DNA of 64,000 nucleotides, taken from the NCBI RefSeq assembly GCF_003173335.1, contig NZ_QGMZ01000010.1, forward strand, positions 76,974-140,973, written 5' to 3'. The DNA comes from Methanospirillum stamsii. Its GTDB lineage: Archaea; Halobacteriota; Methanomicrobia; Methanomicrobiales; Methanospirillaceae. Position numbers and translations under genes: made by a program. The notes beneath the pieces are model-generated. The model was given only the letters and a program-made list of their open reading frames with translations, had not been told where the DNA came from and searched no databases. The stretch's first letter is position 1, and each line of letters starts with the position of its first letter. Shown in pieces: positions 1 to 10,264 of this stretch.

Positions 1-681
1 GATTCCACATCCACGCAGGGAGTAACTCAGGCAGCTGTTGCCGAAGAGGGAATTAATGCCATTAACACAGCGGTGAACGATGTAGGTTCGATGATTAATG
101 ATATCCGGAACCAGATGACGGAGATCGGAAAGATTGTTGAGATCATCAGTAGTATTGCAGATCAGACAAACCTGCTTGCGTTAAATGCTGCAATTGAGGC
201 CGCTCGTGCCGGTGATGCAGGGATGGGATTTGCCGTGGTTGCCAATGAAGTAAAAACCCTGGCACAGGATTCACAGCGTTCTGCGGTAAATATTGCAGAG
301 ATAATTGCATTATTACAACAAAAATCAGAAAAAGCAGCAGTGGCGATGAATCAGGCAACAGATGAAGTCTCAAAGGGTTCTGAAGCCATTACCGATACTA
401 TCTCCTTTTTCCGGTCAATTGCAGACCAGACAAAACAGATCTCTGTGCATATGAATGAAATTGCAGTATTATCTGAAGGTGAAGCAGCTTCAGTAGAGGA
501 GATAACCGCAAGTGTGTCTGAAGTAAATACCATTGCAGGTTCAACAGCTGAGGAAGCAGTGGGAGCGGCAGCAGCATCAGAAGAAGCCGCAGCGGTGCTC
601 AAACAGTTATCAGAGATGCAGGTAATCCTGGCAGAGGCGTCATTAAAAATACAGGCTTCAATGACCAGATTGTCCGGATAA
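1..681 (+). CDS. Methyl-accepting chemotaxis protein, C-terminal part (5' end outside window)
   Basis: The reading frame is open from the first base, so the gene starts upstream of the window. What is present is the cytoplasmic signalling domain of a chemoreceptor: a long Ala/Glu/Ser-rich coiled coil with the hairpin-tip sequence [20 protein letters not shown], which in this family docks CheA and CheW. The conserved GRGFAVVA stretch reads GMGFAVVA here, so the usual Arg is Met, a change not seen in the second receptor of this window (14437-16950). Glu/Gln/Ala pairs that could be methylated are present on both sides of the tip. It ends in TAA at 679-681. The sensor part cannot be seen, so the ligand is unknown. 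Confidence 0.93.
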   Translation, partial: DSTSTQGVTQAAVAEEGINAINTAVNDVGSMINDIRNQMTEIGKIVEIISSIADQTNLLALNAAIEAARAGDAGMGFAVVANEVKTLAQDSQRSAVNIAEIIALLQQKSEKAAVAMNQATDEVSKGSEAITDTISFFRSIADQTKQISVHMNEIAVLSEGEAASVEEITASVSEVNTIAGSTAEEAVGAAAASEEAAAVLKQLSEMQVILAEASLKIQASMTRLSG

Positions 682-775
682 CCTAAATTTCAGAACTTTT
701 TTTATTATTCCCATGCTTTTTTCCCGGAAAAAAGATTATATGAATGTTCAAATGATGTATCAAAATACTGAATAA

Positions 776-1411
776 TCAGAGAGAAAATACCGGATAGAGT
801 ATTTTTAACCGGTCACGTTCTTTTATTCTGTCGTCAATTATCTGATTAATCTGTTTCATTCTTTTTTCTTTGCATTCTTCATCGGAGAGAACACTATCGG
901 GGATACAGTAGGGACTTACAAACTCTAAAAGCCGGGAATATGCATGGATCTGACGAACAACCCGGACCCATCTGGCACAGATGTCGTCAGGAACTCCTTG
1001 TGTTTTTGCTGCTTTTGCATTTGAAATCAGGAGATCATACCAGGAGAAGAATTCGGTCAGGGTTTCACATAATTCAGCATCAACAAAGGGTTTTTTGATA
1101 AATCCGGAAAGATAATTTCCGTACCTGATTATTTCATCCAACTGGAGATTTTTCACAGAAAACAAAATGACCGGGATATCTACTCCGTTCGGGAGATTTC
1201 GAATCCTTGCCAGAGTGTCCCATCCGTCAACCGGATCCATGATGATATCAAGAAGAACAAGGTCGTATGACTCCCTCTTCAGATGCATAATACCATCGGC
1301 AGGGTTATCTACCGCAGCAAAATGCCATTGCCGGCTGCAGGATTTCAGGGCTTTGGTTATCGATTCGATAAAAATCAGTTCATCGTCGATAAGAAGAATT
1401 TTCTTTTGTAT
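776..1411 (-). CDS. Stand-alone response regulator, receiver domain plus helical C-terminus; apparent ATA start
   Basis: The translation begins IQKKILLIDDELIF, the classic start of a CheY-like receiver with its acidic pair. The phospho-acceptor Asp is near residue 55 (VLLDIIMDP) and the conserved Lys lies in FIKKPF. About 90 residues of helical sequence of unknown function follow. The frame has no ATG, GTG or TTG upstream of the domain before an in-frame TAA 13 codons earlier. A GGAGGT motif sits 7 nt before an ATA codon at 1411-1409, which is where a start would be expected. The first ATG (1288) would remove the acidic pocket. So either ATA is used or a start codon was lost. Likely partners are the many orphan kinases nearby (inference). 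Confidence 0.75.
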   Translation of the reverse strand: MQKKILLIDDELIFIESITKALKSCSRQWHFAAVDNPADGIMHLKRESYDLVLLDIIMDPVDGWDTLARIRNLPNGVDIPVILFSVKNLQLDEIIRYGNYLSGFIKKPFVDAELCETLTEFFSWYDLLISNAKAAKTQGVPDDICARWVRVVRQIHAYSRLLEFVSPYCIPDSVLSDEECKEKRMKQINQIIDDRIKERDRLKILYPVFSL

Positions 1412-1686
1412 GATCCCAACCTCCAGGGCATATTCACTGATTCTGATGAATTATAGTATCTCTATGTATTGACATAAAACTCCTTTCTACCATCAATATG
1501 AGAGGAAACAAAAAAGTAAATACCTGGGCGATCATGAGCTACATTTATACCGGATAAAATCATAGCCTCTCTCAATAATAATAAAACCTGAAAAAATAGT
1601 AATCATCTCCAATTTCTCAGAACATACGTGAAACAGCATATTATTCTACAAAAATTTGTTTCAAATGGATACTGACGAGTCAGACA

Positions 1687-4600
1687 ATGAATCCGGTACA
1701 TGTTCTATTGGTTGACGATGAACCCTTATTTCTTGAGGCAATAACTGAATCCCTGGCAATAAGAGGGAATTTTATTTTTGATTGTGTCTTATCAGCACAG
1801 GAAGCCCTTCAGAAAATTGGGCACATGAAGTATGATGTCATCGTTTCAGATTATTCAATGCCTGAGATGAATGGAATTCTACTCCTGAAAGAGATCAGAA
1901 AAACATCATCCATTCCGTTCATCCTTTTTACCGGTCAGGGTAGTGAGGATACTGTTATTGACGCAATAAACAGCGGGGTCGATTATTACCTGAAAAAAGG
2001 AGATAATGCGGAGATTCTGTTTACCGAGCTTACCCATATGATAAGGCAGGCTGCATACAGGAGATATTCTGATGAACGTCTGCTCGAAAATGAAAAAAAA
2101 TACCGTGAACTGTTTGAAAAGTCACCAATAGGGATTATTATTTTTAATCCGGAGGGAATGCTGATAGACATAAACCCGGCAGCCCTGCTATTACTTCGGA
2201 TATCATCAATATCAAAGATAAAGAACAGAACACTCTTTTCGAACCATATGTTCTCTCAGGAAACACTTGAAAAACTCAAAACCGGAAAGACCATCAGATA
2301 TTCTACGACTTTGGATTTTCAGGCACAAAAATCAGGAATATTTCAGGTCGATAACAGGGAGGATACCATTTTTGTAGACATCTCCCTGACACCTCACACA
2401 AAGCGTGATGGAACAATTTCTGCATACTATATTCATATTATTGATCTTTCTGCCCAGCACCTGGCAGAAGAAGCACTTCGCAAAACCGGGCAAAAACTCA
2501 GTCTTGCTCTTGAAGGTTCAAGAATCGGCCTTTGGGACTGGAATATTAAGAAGGGTGAGATGACATTTAACGAGCGAACTGCTGAAATTATCGGATACAC
2601 TCTTCCTGAACTTATGCCCATGACCATTGAAAAATGGGAGAGTCTGACCCATCCTGAAGACCTGAAAACTCTTACAAAGATAATTCATGAGCATTTATCC
2701 GGAAAAATCCCTTATTATGAATCTGAAATCCGGATACGCCACAAAGATAACAGATGGGTATGGATTCAGGACCGAGGAAAAATTACTGAATGGGATGAAA
2801 AAGGCCGCCCGGCCAGGATGACAGGGACTACCATTGATATTTCAGACCGTAAAAAGACTGAACAGCAGTTAATACGCAAGAAAAATATTCTTGGAGCCAT
2901 CAGTTTTGCTGCTACAAAGATGATGTCATCGCTCAGTGACGAAACAATAAATGAGGTCCTATCAAGAATTGGTAAAGCGGTCGGTGTTTCCCGGGTATAC
3001 ATTTTCAATCATGAATATTCCAAAGATGGAATAGCTCTTATCAGTCAGAAATATGAATGGGTTTCAGAGGGCATCATTCCCCAGATAAACGATCCGCTTT
3101 TTCAGAATCTGGATTGGAAATCCGCAGGTTATGAAAGATGGGGTTCGGTCCTTTTTAACGGAGGTATAATCTATGGGAACATACGGGATTTTCCAGATAA
3201 AGAGCAGACCATGCTTTCCATTCTGGATGTAAAATCAATCGCCATGGTCCCCATCTTTTCAAATAACAAATTTTCAGGTTTTGTCGGATTTGATTATTGT
3301 GCTTCGGAGTTTGAATGGAGCTATCTGGAACTTGAAACACTCGAAGTTGCTGCAGGACTTTTTGGTGCATCATTTGAGAGAAAAAAACTAGATGAAGAGG
3401 TAAGAATTCGTGAAAACAACCTCTCCACTTTCTTCAATACCATTGAAGATTTTATCTTTGTCCTCAGTCCGGAGGGGATTATTCAAAAGGTCAATGAAAC
3501 GGTCATTCGAAGGCTTTTATATACCGAAGAAGAACTTATCGGCCAACCGGTCCTGATGGTTCACCCGGAAATGAGGCGGGCAGAGGCAGCGAGTATAATA
3601 TCAGATATTATTGCAGGAAAGAGGAATTATTGCCCGATTCCTTTAATCACGAAAGATGGAAATCTGATACCGGTTGAAACCAGAGTCGTCCCGGGCATCT
3701 GGGATAATAATCCGGCGATATTCGGAGTTTCAAAAGATATTTCTGCATTAACACTTTCAGAAGAGAAATTTTCAAAGGCGTTTCACTCCAGTGGTTCGCT
3801 TATGGCGATTTCCAGATTGGATACCAAAGCTTTTGTTGATGTCAACAAAACGTTCCTTGACACCCTTGGGTTCAGTCCTGATGAAGTGATTGGGAAAACC
3901 CCTGCAGAACTGGGCATATTTGATGATGTCCGGATGCAAGCGACGATAAGTAAGCAGATACAGCAGAAAGGCAGCAGCAGAAATAATCAGATTACCATCA
4001 AAACAAAAGATAAGCGGTTAGTTACCGGAATTTTGTCAGCAGACATCATTCATATCCAGGATACTGATGCTCTGCTCATGGTAATGAATGACATCACCGA
4101 AATAATCAGGCTTAGTGATGCCCTTCTTCAGGCAAACAAAAAAATGCACCTCCTTTCTTCAATAACCAGGCATGATATTTTAAACCAGGTCCAGATTTTA
4201 TTTTTAATGCAAAATAATTTTGAGAGGAAGATAAGCCCTGATTCTCCATATAAAGAAGATTTAGATATATTTACCAGGACCACCGATACTATTTACCGGC
4301 AGATTCTCTTTACCAGGGACTATCAGGAGATGGGAATTAAAGAACCGGTATGGGAAAGAGTTGAGAGGGCTGTGGAGAATGAAAAAAATAATCCTATATT
4401 TTCAAAATTACAGATAGAAGTTACGACAGGAGATCTGGAAATTTTTACCGACCCCATGTTTTCAAAAGTCTGTTATAATCTCCTCGAGAATGCAATTCGT
4501 CATGGCGGGCATGTTACGAAAATTACCATATCCTTCAAAAAAACTCCAGAAAATGGGATTATTATCTTCGAAGATAACGGGATCGGAATTCCGGATAAAG

Positions 4601-4782
4601 AGAAAGAAAAGATATTCGAACAGGGATTTGGCAAGAATACCGGTTTTGGATTATTTCTAACCCGTGAAATACTATCAATTACCAAAATGTCAATTCAGGA
4701 AACCGGAACTATAGGCAAAGGTGCCAGGTTTGAGATTATCGTACCTCATGATAACTGGAGATATAACCCGAGACAAACGTGA
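1687..4782 (+). CDS. Hybrid histidine kinase, REC-PAS-PAS-GAF-PAS-PAS-HATPase (1031 aa)
   Basis: Domains in order: receiver (about 1-120, phospho-acceptor Asp55 in VSDYSMPEMNG), two PAS domains (about 135-390), a GAF domain (about 400-560), two more PAS domains (about 570-805), an H-box (His829 in ITRHDILNQ) and a HATPase_c domain (N-box NLLENAIRHGG near 930, then DNGIGIP and GFGKNTGFGLFLTREIL). No membrane segment is apparent, so it should be cytosolic. The N-terminal receiver suggests that it takes phosphate from another kinase and integrates it with PAS/GAF inputs. The same H-box and C-terminal style recur in the kinases at 10265 and 28450, so the three belong to one expanded lineage. Ligands are unknown. 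Confidence 0.93.
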   Translation: MNPVHVLLVDDEPLFLEAITESLAIRGNFIFDCVLSAQEALQKIGHMKYDVIVSDYSMPEMNGILLLKEIRKTSSIPFILFTGQGSEDTVIDAINSGVDYYLKKGDNAEILFTELTHMIRQAAYRRYSDERLLENEKKYRELFEKSPIGIIIFNPEGMLIDINPAALLLLRISSISKIKNRTLFSNHMFSQETLEKLKTGKTIRYSTTLDFQAQKSGIFQVDNREDTIFVDISLTPHTKRDGTISAYYIHIIDLSAQHLAEEALRKTGQKLSLALEGSRIGLWDWNIKKGEMTFNERTAEIIGYTLPELMPMTIEKWESLTHPEDLKTLTKIIHEHLSGKIPYYESEIRIRHKDNRWVWIQDRGKITEWDEKGRPARMTGTTIDISDRKKTEQQLIRKKNILGAISFAATKMMSSLSDETINEVLSRIGKAVGVSRVYIFNHEYSKDGIALISQKYEWVSEGIIPQINDPLFQNLDWKSAGYERWGSVLFNGGIIYGNIRDFPDKEQTMLSILDVKSIAMVPIFSNNKFSGFVGFDYCASEFEWSYLELETLEVAAGLFGASFERKKLDEEVRIRENNLSTFFNTIEDFIFVLSPEGIIQKVNETVIRRLLYTEEELIGQPVLMVHPEMRRAEAASIISDIIAGKRNYCPIPLITKDGNLIPVETRVVPGIWDNNPAIFGVSKDISALTLSEEKFSKAFHSSGSLMAISRLDTKAFVDVNKTFLDTLGFSPDEVIGKTPAELGIFDDVRMQATISKQIQQKGSSRNNQITIKTKDKRLVTGILSADIIHIQDTDALLMVMNDITEIIRLSDALLQANKKMHLLSSITRHDILNQVQILFLMQNNFERKISPDSPYKEDLDIFTRTTDTIYRQILFTRDYQEMGIKEPVWERVERAVENEKNNPIFSKLQIEVTTGDLEIFTDPMFSKVCYNLLENAIRHGGHVTKITISFKKTPENGIIIFEDNGIGIPDKEKEKIFEQGFGKNTGFGLFLTREILSITKMSIQETGTIGKGARFEIIVPHDNWRYNPRQT

Positions 4783-4864
4783 ATATCCCGAATTATCGTC
4801 AGAAAATATTCGAATTTACCAATTACATAAGGTTTACATCACTGCTCACCATACCTGAATTATT

Positions 4865-5749
4865 ATGTCAATTGACAGCCGGGAAGGATACATCGAGGTT
4901 TGCGGACACCGGATCTGGTTCAGGATGGATGGAGCTCAAAACCCCGGCATTCCACTTCTTATTCTCCATGGAGGGCCGGGTGTTCCCCATGATTACCTTA
5001 CCGGATTGAATCCGCTTTCTTCAGACAGGCCGGTTATCTGGTATGACCAGTATGGATGCGGAAACTCTGATAAACCTGCAGATACCCACCATTATTCGCT
5101 CGATTATTACACCCGTGAACTTGAGACCATCAGGGAGAAACTCGGACTTGAAAAAATTCACATTCTGGGTCAGTCCTGGGGGACGATGCTGGTGGTGGAA
5201 TATATGCTTGCCATGAACCCCCGTGGCGTCAATTCTTTAATCCTCTCCGCTCCCTGCCTGAGTGTTTCACGCTGGCATGCCGACCAGCGAAGATATATCG
5301 GTGAATTACCTCAGAAAACCAGGGAAATAATTCTAAAATGTGAAGAAACAGGTGATTATGACTCCCCGGAATACCAGGAAGCAATGATGGTATTTTACAA
5401 AAAGCATGTCTGCCGGCTTGACCCCTGGCCAGTATGCCTGGAAGCATCCATGAGTAAAATGGCCTTTGATGTGTATGAATATATGTGGGGACCGAGTGAA
5501 TTTACCATAACCGGAACACTAAAGACCTATGAAAAAGGGCCTTACCTCTCCAAAATCGCTGTACCAACATTGTTTACCTGTGGGAGATATGACGAAGCAT
5601 CTCCGGATTCCACCAGGTATTATCAGAGTATGGTCCCGGATTCACATCTGGTGATTTTTGAGGATGCATCTCATTCACATCATCTCGAGCAGGAAGAGGC
5701 ATATATCAAAACAGTCAGGGAATTTCTCTTTTCTATTGAAAAACCGTAG
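4865..5749 (+). CDS. pip: Alpha/beta hydrolase, proline iminopeptidase-like (294 aa)
   Basis: The alpha/beta-hydrolase fold shows the oxyanion motif HGGPG (in LILHGGPGVPHDYL), the nucleophile elbow GQSWG with the catalytic Ser, a late Asp region (GRYDEASPD) and a final His (ASHSHHLE). HGGPG plus GQSWG is typical of the prolyl aminopeptidase / tricorn-interacting factor F1 family (peptidase S33), which removes N-terminal residues, often proline, from peptides. Length matches the family. No signal peptide is seen, so it is cytosolic. It starts at ATG 4865, about 80 bp after the kinase. Substrate preference cannot be read from sequence; other esterase or haloperoxidase-like activity is possible. 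Confidence 0.85.
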   Translation: MSIDSREGYIEVCGHRIWFRMDGAQNPGIPLLILHGGPGVPHDYLTGLNPLSSDRPVIWYDQYGCGNSDKPADTHHYSLDYYTRELETIREKLGLEKIHILGQSWGTMLVVEYMLAMNPRGVNSLILSAPCLSVSRWHADQRRYIGELPQKTREIILKCEETGDYDSPEYQEAMMVFYKKHVCRLDPWPVCLEASMSKMAFDVYEYMWGPSEFTITGTLKTYEKGPYLSKIAVPTLFTCGRYDEASPDSTRYYQSMVPDSHLVIFEDASHSHHLEQEEAYIKTVREFLFSIEKP

Positions 5750-5787
5750 ACAGGCAGATCAATGACCAACAAAACAGGGTTTTAACC

Positions 5788-5829
5788 ATGAAAACAACAG
5801 ACCAAAAACGGACGGATACGGTATCATGA
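5788..5829 (+). other. Possible 13-codon leader ORF overlapping the next start
   Basis: ATG at 5788 opens a 13-codon frame ([13 protein letters not shown]) whose TGA overlaps the ATG of the next gene at 5826 as ATGA. Such overlap would allow translational coupling, since the ribosome-binding site directly in front of 5826 is weak. There is no comparative evidence, so it may be chance or an extended upstream leader. Confidence 0.2.
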
Positions 5830-7889
5830 CCACTGACCGGAAAAACAGGCTGGCCGGAGAAAAAAGCCCGTACCTCCTTATGCATGCCTCAAATCCGGTG
5901 AACTGGTATCCTTGGGGGGATGAAGCATTTCAGGAGGCAAAGGAGCGTGACCTCCCGGTTTTTCTCTCAATCGGATATGCTGCCTGTCACTGGTGTCATG
6001 TAATGGAGCAGGAATGTTTCTCAGATAAAACCGTTGCAGAATCACTCAACAACCATTTTATCTGTATCAAGGTTGACCGGGAGGAACGGCCTGATATTGA
6101 CCAGGTATACATGACGGTCTGCCAGATTATGACCGGCACAGGGGGATGGCCGCTCAGTATCTTTCTTAACTTTGACCGGGAACCGTTTTATGCTGCAACC
6201 TATATCCCAAAGAAGGGTCGTCAGGGTATGCCGGGGATGATGGAGCTCATCCCATACCTCTCTGATATCTGGAAAAACCATCGTGGAGAGGTGAACAATG
6301 CCGGAAAAAAACTTATCAATGCAGTTATACAGGTTACCACCCATCATCCAGATGATTTTTCTGAAAAAACCATTCATGATGCATATGCTTCACTCTCTGC
6401 CGGATTTGATAAGACCTATGGAGGGTTTTCTAAAAGCCCCAAGTTTCCATCAGTTCCCCAGATTTTTTTTTTGCTCAAATACTACCACGTATTTTCACAA
6501 AAAAAGGCATGGGAAATGGCAGAGTTTACCCTTCAAAAGATGGCAGTAAGCGGGATCAGGGACCATCTTGACGGAGGATTTCACCGGTATGCAACAGACA
6601 GGGAATGGAAACTTCCTCATTTTGAGAAGATGCTCTATGACCAGGCTCTTCTTGCAATGGCATATGCACAAAGTTACCAAATCTCACCCGATCCGATCTT
6701 TCAAACCACAGGAACCGGAATTTTAGATTATGTCTGTGCATACCTTACCGACCCGGAGGGCAGATTCTGGTCTTCGATTGATGCCGACAGTCAGGAAGGA
6801 GAAGGAGCGTATTATCTCTGGAATTATGATGAGGTGATGGCAGTTCTTGGAAATGATGACGGCAGACTGTTTTGTGAGCTGTATGGAATTACCAGGGAAG
6901 GAAATGTATCCGGCCACGGGATAGCGAGCGGGAGCAATGTCCTTCATCCGGGAAAAAACCCTCTAATCGCCCTGAATGACCGGGGAGTTTCATCACCGGA
7001 GACCTGGCTTTCCCGGATGCAGGAGAAATTACTCATGGCCCGGAGCAGGCGTTCCTATCCGGCAATTGATGACAAGATCCTGACCGACTGGAACGGACTT
7101 ATGATATCCGCCCTGGTTCAGGGTTTTCTGACGTTTGGAAAGAGAACGTATTATGATACAGCCGTCCGGGCGGCCCGGGCTCTTCAAAGAACCATGATCC
7201 GGGAAGATGGCAGTATCTACCATCACTGGCACCGGGGGAACACCGGGCAGCCAGGAATGAGCGGTGATTATATCTTCTTATCGCAGGCATTCCTTGATCT
7301 CTTTCAGGCAGACGGGGATATCACCTGGATGACTGCCACGAATCAACTCATGCACCAGGTTACCATGCGGTTTTGGAATCCGGAAAAAGGAGGATATTAT
7401 CACTCTGCAAACGATGCCACTGATCTTCCGGTACGCCTTATGGACCTTCCGGATGGAGCAATACCATCAGTTAATGGTGCTGCAGCCCTCCTGCTTGAAC
7501 GCCTTGTCCGGGTAACCGGAGATAAAACCCATGAACGGCAGTATCATCAGCTCATGAGAATAGCAGGCGGCGTATCTGGCAGGGGTTCAGGAGGTATGCT
7601 CTCATTTCTCAGTGCCTACATGGAAAAAAAGACCGGCTTTCGGATAATTGCCCTGTTATACAACCAGTCAGCAGAGATATCCGGCCTTCTTGAAAAGGCC
7701 AGAACACACTATCTTCCGGGCAGCGTAATTATTCCGGTTGTGGATCCTCTTTCTGTCTCATCAGTCATCCCGGAGGTCATGGCATATCCCCGGACACCGA
7801 CCCTTCATATCTGTGGTGAAACGCACTGTTATCCTCCGGTAACTTCTGTCAAAGAATGGGAAAAATGGATAACTGATCAGGGAATGTGA
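5826..7889 (+). CDS. DUF255 / YyaL-family thioredoxin-domain protein (687 aa)
   Basis: The N-terminus ([21 protein letters not shown]) and the motif CHWCHVM are hallmarks of the YyaL / spermatogenesis-associated protein 20 family. An N-terminal thioredoxin-like domain (about 1-165) carries a CxxC, followed by a long alpha/alpha-toroid domain resembling N-acylglucosamine 2-epimerases ([29 protein letters not shown]). Length is normal for the family. The biochemical role is poorly defined; a redox-linked or sugar-related function has been suggested for homologues. No signal peptide is seen. It stands alone after the hydrolase gene; a tiny leader frame overlaps its start. Confidence 0.9.
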   Translation: MTTDRKNRLAGEKSPYLLMHASNPVNWYPWGDEAFQEAKERDLPVFLSIGYAACHWCHVMEQECFSDKTVAESLNNHFICIKVDREERPDIDQVYMTVCQIMTGTGGWPLSIFLNFDREPFYAATYIPKKGRQGMPGMMELIPYLSDIWKNHRGEVNNAGKKLINAVIQVTTHHPDDFSEKTIHDAYASLSAGFDKTYGGFSKSPKFPSVPQIFFLLKYYHVFSQKKAWEMAEFTLQKMAVSGIRDHLDGGFHRYATDREWKLPHFEKMLYDQALLAMAYAQSYQISPDPIFQTTGTGILDYVCAYLTDPEGRFWSSIDADSQEGEGAYYLWNYDEVMAVLGNDDGRLFCELYGITREGNVSGHGIASGSNVLHPGKNPLIALNDRGVSSPETWLSRMQEKLLMARSRRSYPAIDDKILTDWNGLMISALVQGFLTFGKRTYYDTAVRAARALQRTMIREDGSIYHHWHRGNTGQPGMSGDYIFLSQAFLDLFQADGDITWMTATNQLMHQVTMRFWNPEKGGYYHSANDATDLPVRLMDLPDGAIPSVNGAAALLLERLVRVTGDKTHERQYHQLMRIAGGVSGRGSGGMLSFLSAYMEKKTGFRIIALLYNQSAEISGLLEKARTHYLPGSVIIPVVDPLSVSSVIPEVMAYPRTPTLHICGETHCYPPVTSVKEWEKWITDQGM

Positions 7890-8081
7890 TACGTATCAAA
7901 AATATCCGGGGGGAACTGACGAGAGTAAAAAGTGGATCATCCGGAGTTTTTTATCGTTTTTTAAGGAGATTAACAGGTATCACTAGTGCATGAGAGATCT
8001 AAATAAATGACAGATAATAAATATTTTCTTGAGAAACTATAAGCCCGATACTAATAGTCAGAATACCATCAGGACCCCATC

Positions 8082-10244
8082 ATGAAAGATACCATTCAAC
8101 TCCTTTATGTTGATGATGAACCTACTCTGCTTGAAATCGGAAAAGTCTTCCTTGAGAGGTTTGAAAATTTCCAGGTTTTTACAGAGGAATCTGCATTATC
8201 AGCACTTGATATTCTGAATTCCCAATCCTTTGACGCGATAATATCAGATTATCAGATGCCAAAAATGGATGGAATTGAGTTCCTGAAAGTTGTCCGGAAA
8301 ACAGGAAACAAGATTCCATTCATCTTATTCACCGGAAAGGGCCGGGAAGAGGTAGTCATTGAAGCCCTTAATGAAGGAGCCGATTTTTACTTACAAAAGG
8401 GCGGTCTACCAAAATCCCAGTTTGCAGAACTGGCCCATAAAGTCCGGCAGGCAGTAAAACAGAGAAGACTTGAATCCAGCATCAGGGATCATGAGCAACT
8501 TGAAGCAGACATCATGAATTTTCTTCCGGATGCAACCCTCGCAATAAATTCAGATGGCATCGTTATTGCATGGAACCGGGCAATGGAACAATTGACCGGA
8601 GTTCAGGCAGGAGATATCTTAGGAAAAGGAGATTATGAGTATTCCATCCCGTTTTATCTTACACGCCGCCCCATGCTCATTGATCTTGTCTTACATGATG
8701 ACCCGGAGACATCTGCAAAATATTCTGCAATAAAAAAACTAGGAGAAAACCTCTCAACCGAAATCACTCTTTCACATTTTCATGAGGGAACAGGGGCTTC
8801 ATTCTGGTTTTGTGCTTCCCCACTCTATGATAATCAGGGCGGAGTTGTCGGGGCTATCGAATCCATCCGGGAGATAACCGAAAATAAACGGGCAGAGGCT
8901 GCATTACGACTTGATGAGGCACGCCTTGAAAAACTCTTAGAGTTACACCGGATGATTGACGAACCGGAACAGGTTATTACCCGGTTTGCCCTGGATGAAG
9001 CAGTCAGACTTACCGAGAGTACTATCGGATACATCGCATTCGTACATGAAGATGAATCAGAACTTACCATGTACTCCTGGTCTGAAAAAGCGATGAAAGA
9101 GTGCCAGGTACTGGATAAACCACGAACATTTAAGCTAGCCAACACAGGTCTATGGGGAGAGTCACTCAGACAGAGAAGACCTGTTGTCACCAATGATTAT
9201 GCAGCAGACAGCCCTCTTAAAAAAGGGATACCAAAGGGGCATGTACACCTGACAAGACATTTGGGCATTCCGGTTTTTGACGGGGATCGTATCGTCATTG
9301 TTGCAGGAGTAGGAAACAAGGAAAAAAATTATGAACCATCAGATATCCGCCAGTTAAACCTCCTGATGAGCGGCATGTGGGGAATTCTTCAGAGAAAGAG
9401 ATCAGAACAGGATCTTCTCCGGAAAAATGAAGAGATAATGGCTGCATACGAAGAGATAACTGCAACAGAAGAGGAACTACGGGCAAATTACGAAGAACTT
9501 GTTCAGCAGGAGAAGGAACTACATAGGAATGAGCAGCAGTTCCAGTCAATGGCCGGCAATGTTCCCGGGGTGGTATACCGGGTCCATGCAAAACCTGACG
9601 GAACATTCATATTCGAGTATATCAGTGACCAGAGTATCCGAATATTAGGAATAGAAAACAATTTTAATACATTTCTGGAGAATTTTTTTCAGGGAATCAT
9701 ACAAGAAGACCAGGAACGATTCAAACTATCAATGCAGGATGTTGTAAAAAACAAAAAACCGTGGGATTATGAAGGCTGGTTTCAAAAACCCTCCGGGGAG
9801 AGAATCTGGCTTAAAATTGTTTCAAATCCAATCATGGAATATGGCAACCTCATCTTTGACGGAATTATTTTTGACGATACAGACCGGAGAAAGAGAGATG
9901 AACTTGTCAGGCTTCTAGCAAAAATTTCTGATGAATTCCCGGCATCTGTGACCGTTCATGACTATGACGGAAACATGCTCTATGCAAATGAACAGACCTT
10001 CCTCCTTCACGGATATACGAGTCAGGAATTTTTATCAAAAAACCTGCATGAACTCGATGCTCTGGAGAGTGAACAATTGATTAACGAACGGATGAAAATG
10101 TTGCAGGAAAGAAACGAAATCGAGTTTGATGCCGAACATTATCACAAAAACGGTTCAATAATCCCTCTTCATGTATTCGTGAAAAAAATAGCATGGGAAG
10201 GGAAAGATGTCCTCCTTAGCATCGCAACAAGGCTGACACCATAA
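8082..10244 (+). CDS. REC-PAS-GAF-PAS-PAS signalling protein without kinase domain (720 aa)
   Basis: It starts with a receiver (Asp56 in IISDYQMPKMDG, Lys in YLQKGG). A PAS domain follows (about 150-275, FLPDATLAINSDGIVIAWNRAM), then a GAF domain (about 285-450), a short coiled coil rich in Glu (about 455-495) and two PAS domains (about 500-715). It ends just after the last PAS: there is no H-box, no HATPase_c and no output domain. It therefore probably works as a phospho-acceptor and sensor adaptor that signals through protein contacts (inference). It is convergent with the kinase at 10265, with 20 bp between stop codons. Truncation of an ancestral kinase is possible, but the C-terminus shows no visible decay. 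Confidence 0.88.
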   Translation: MKDTIQLLYVDDEPTLLEIGKVFLERFENFQVFTEESALSALDILNSQSFDAIISDYQMPKMDGIEFLKVVRKTGNKIPFILFTGKGREEVVIEALNEGADFYLQKGGLPKSQFAELAHKVRQAVKQRRLESSIRDHEQLEADIMNFLPDATLAINSDGIVIAWNRAMEQLTGVQAGDILGKGDYEYSIPFYLTRRPMLIDLVLHDDPETSAKYSAIKKLGENLSTEITLSHFHEGTGASFWFCASPLYDNQGGVVGAIESIREITENKRAEAALRLDEARLEKLLELHRMIDEPEQVITRFALDEAVRLTESTIGYIAFVHEDESELTMYSWSEKAMKECQVLDKPRTFKLANTGLWGESLRQRRPVVTNDYAADSPLKKGIPKGHVHLTRHLGIPVFDGDRIVIVAGVGNKEKNYEPSDIRQLNLLMSGMWGILQRKRSEQDLLRKNEEIMAAYEEITATEEELRANYEELVQQEKELHRNEQQFQSMAGNVPGVVYRVHAKPDGTFIFEYISDQSIRILGIENNFNTFLENFFQGIIQEDQERFKLSMQDVVKNKKPWDYEGWFQKPSGERIWLKIVSNPIMEYGNLIFDGIIFDDTDRRKRDELVRLLAKISDEFPASVTVHDYDGNMLYANEQTFLLHGYTSQEFLSKNLHELDALESEQLINERMKMLQERNEIEFDAEHYHKNGSIIPLHVFVKKIAWEGKDVLLSIATRLTP

Positions 10245-10264
10245 AAAAATAAACCCTGATTTTA

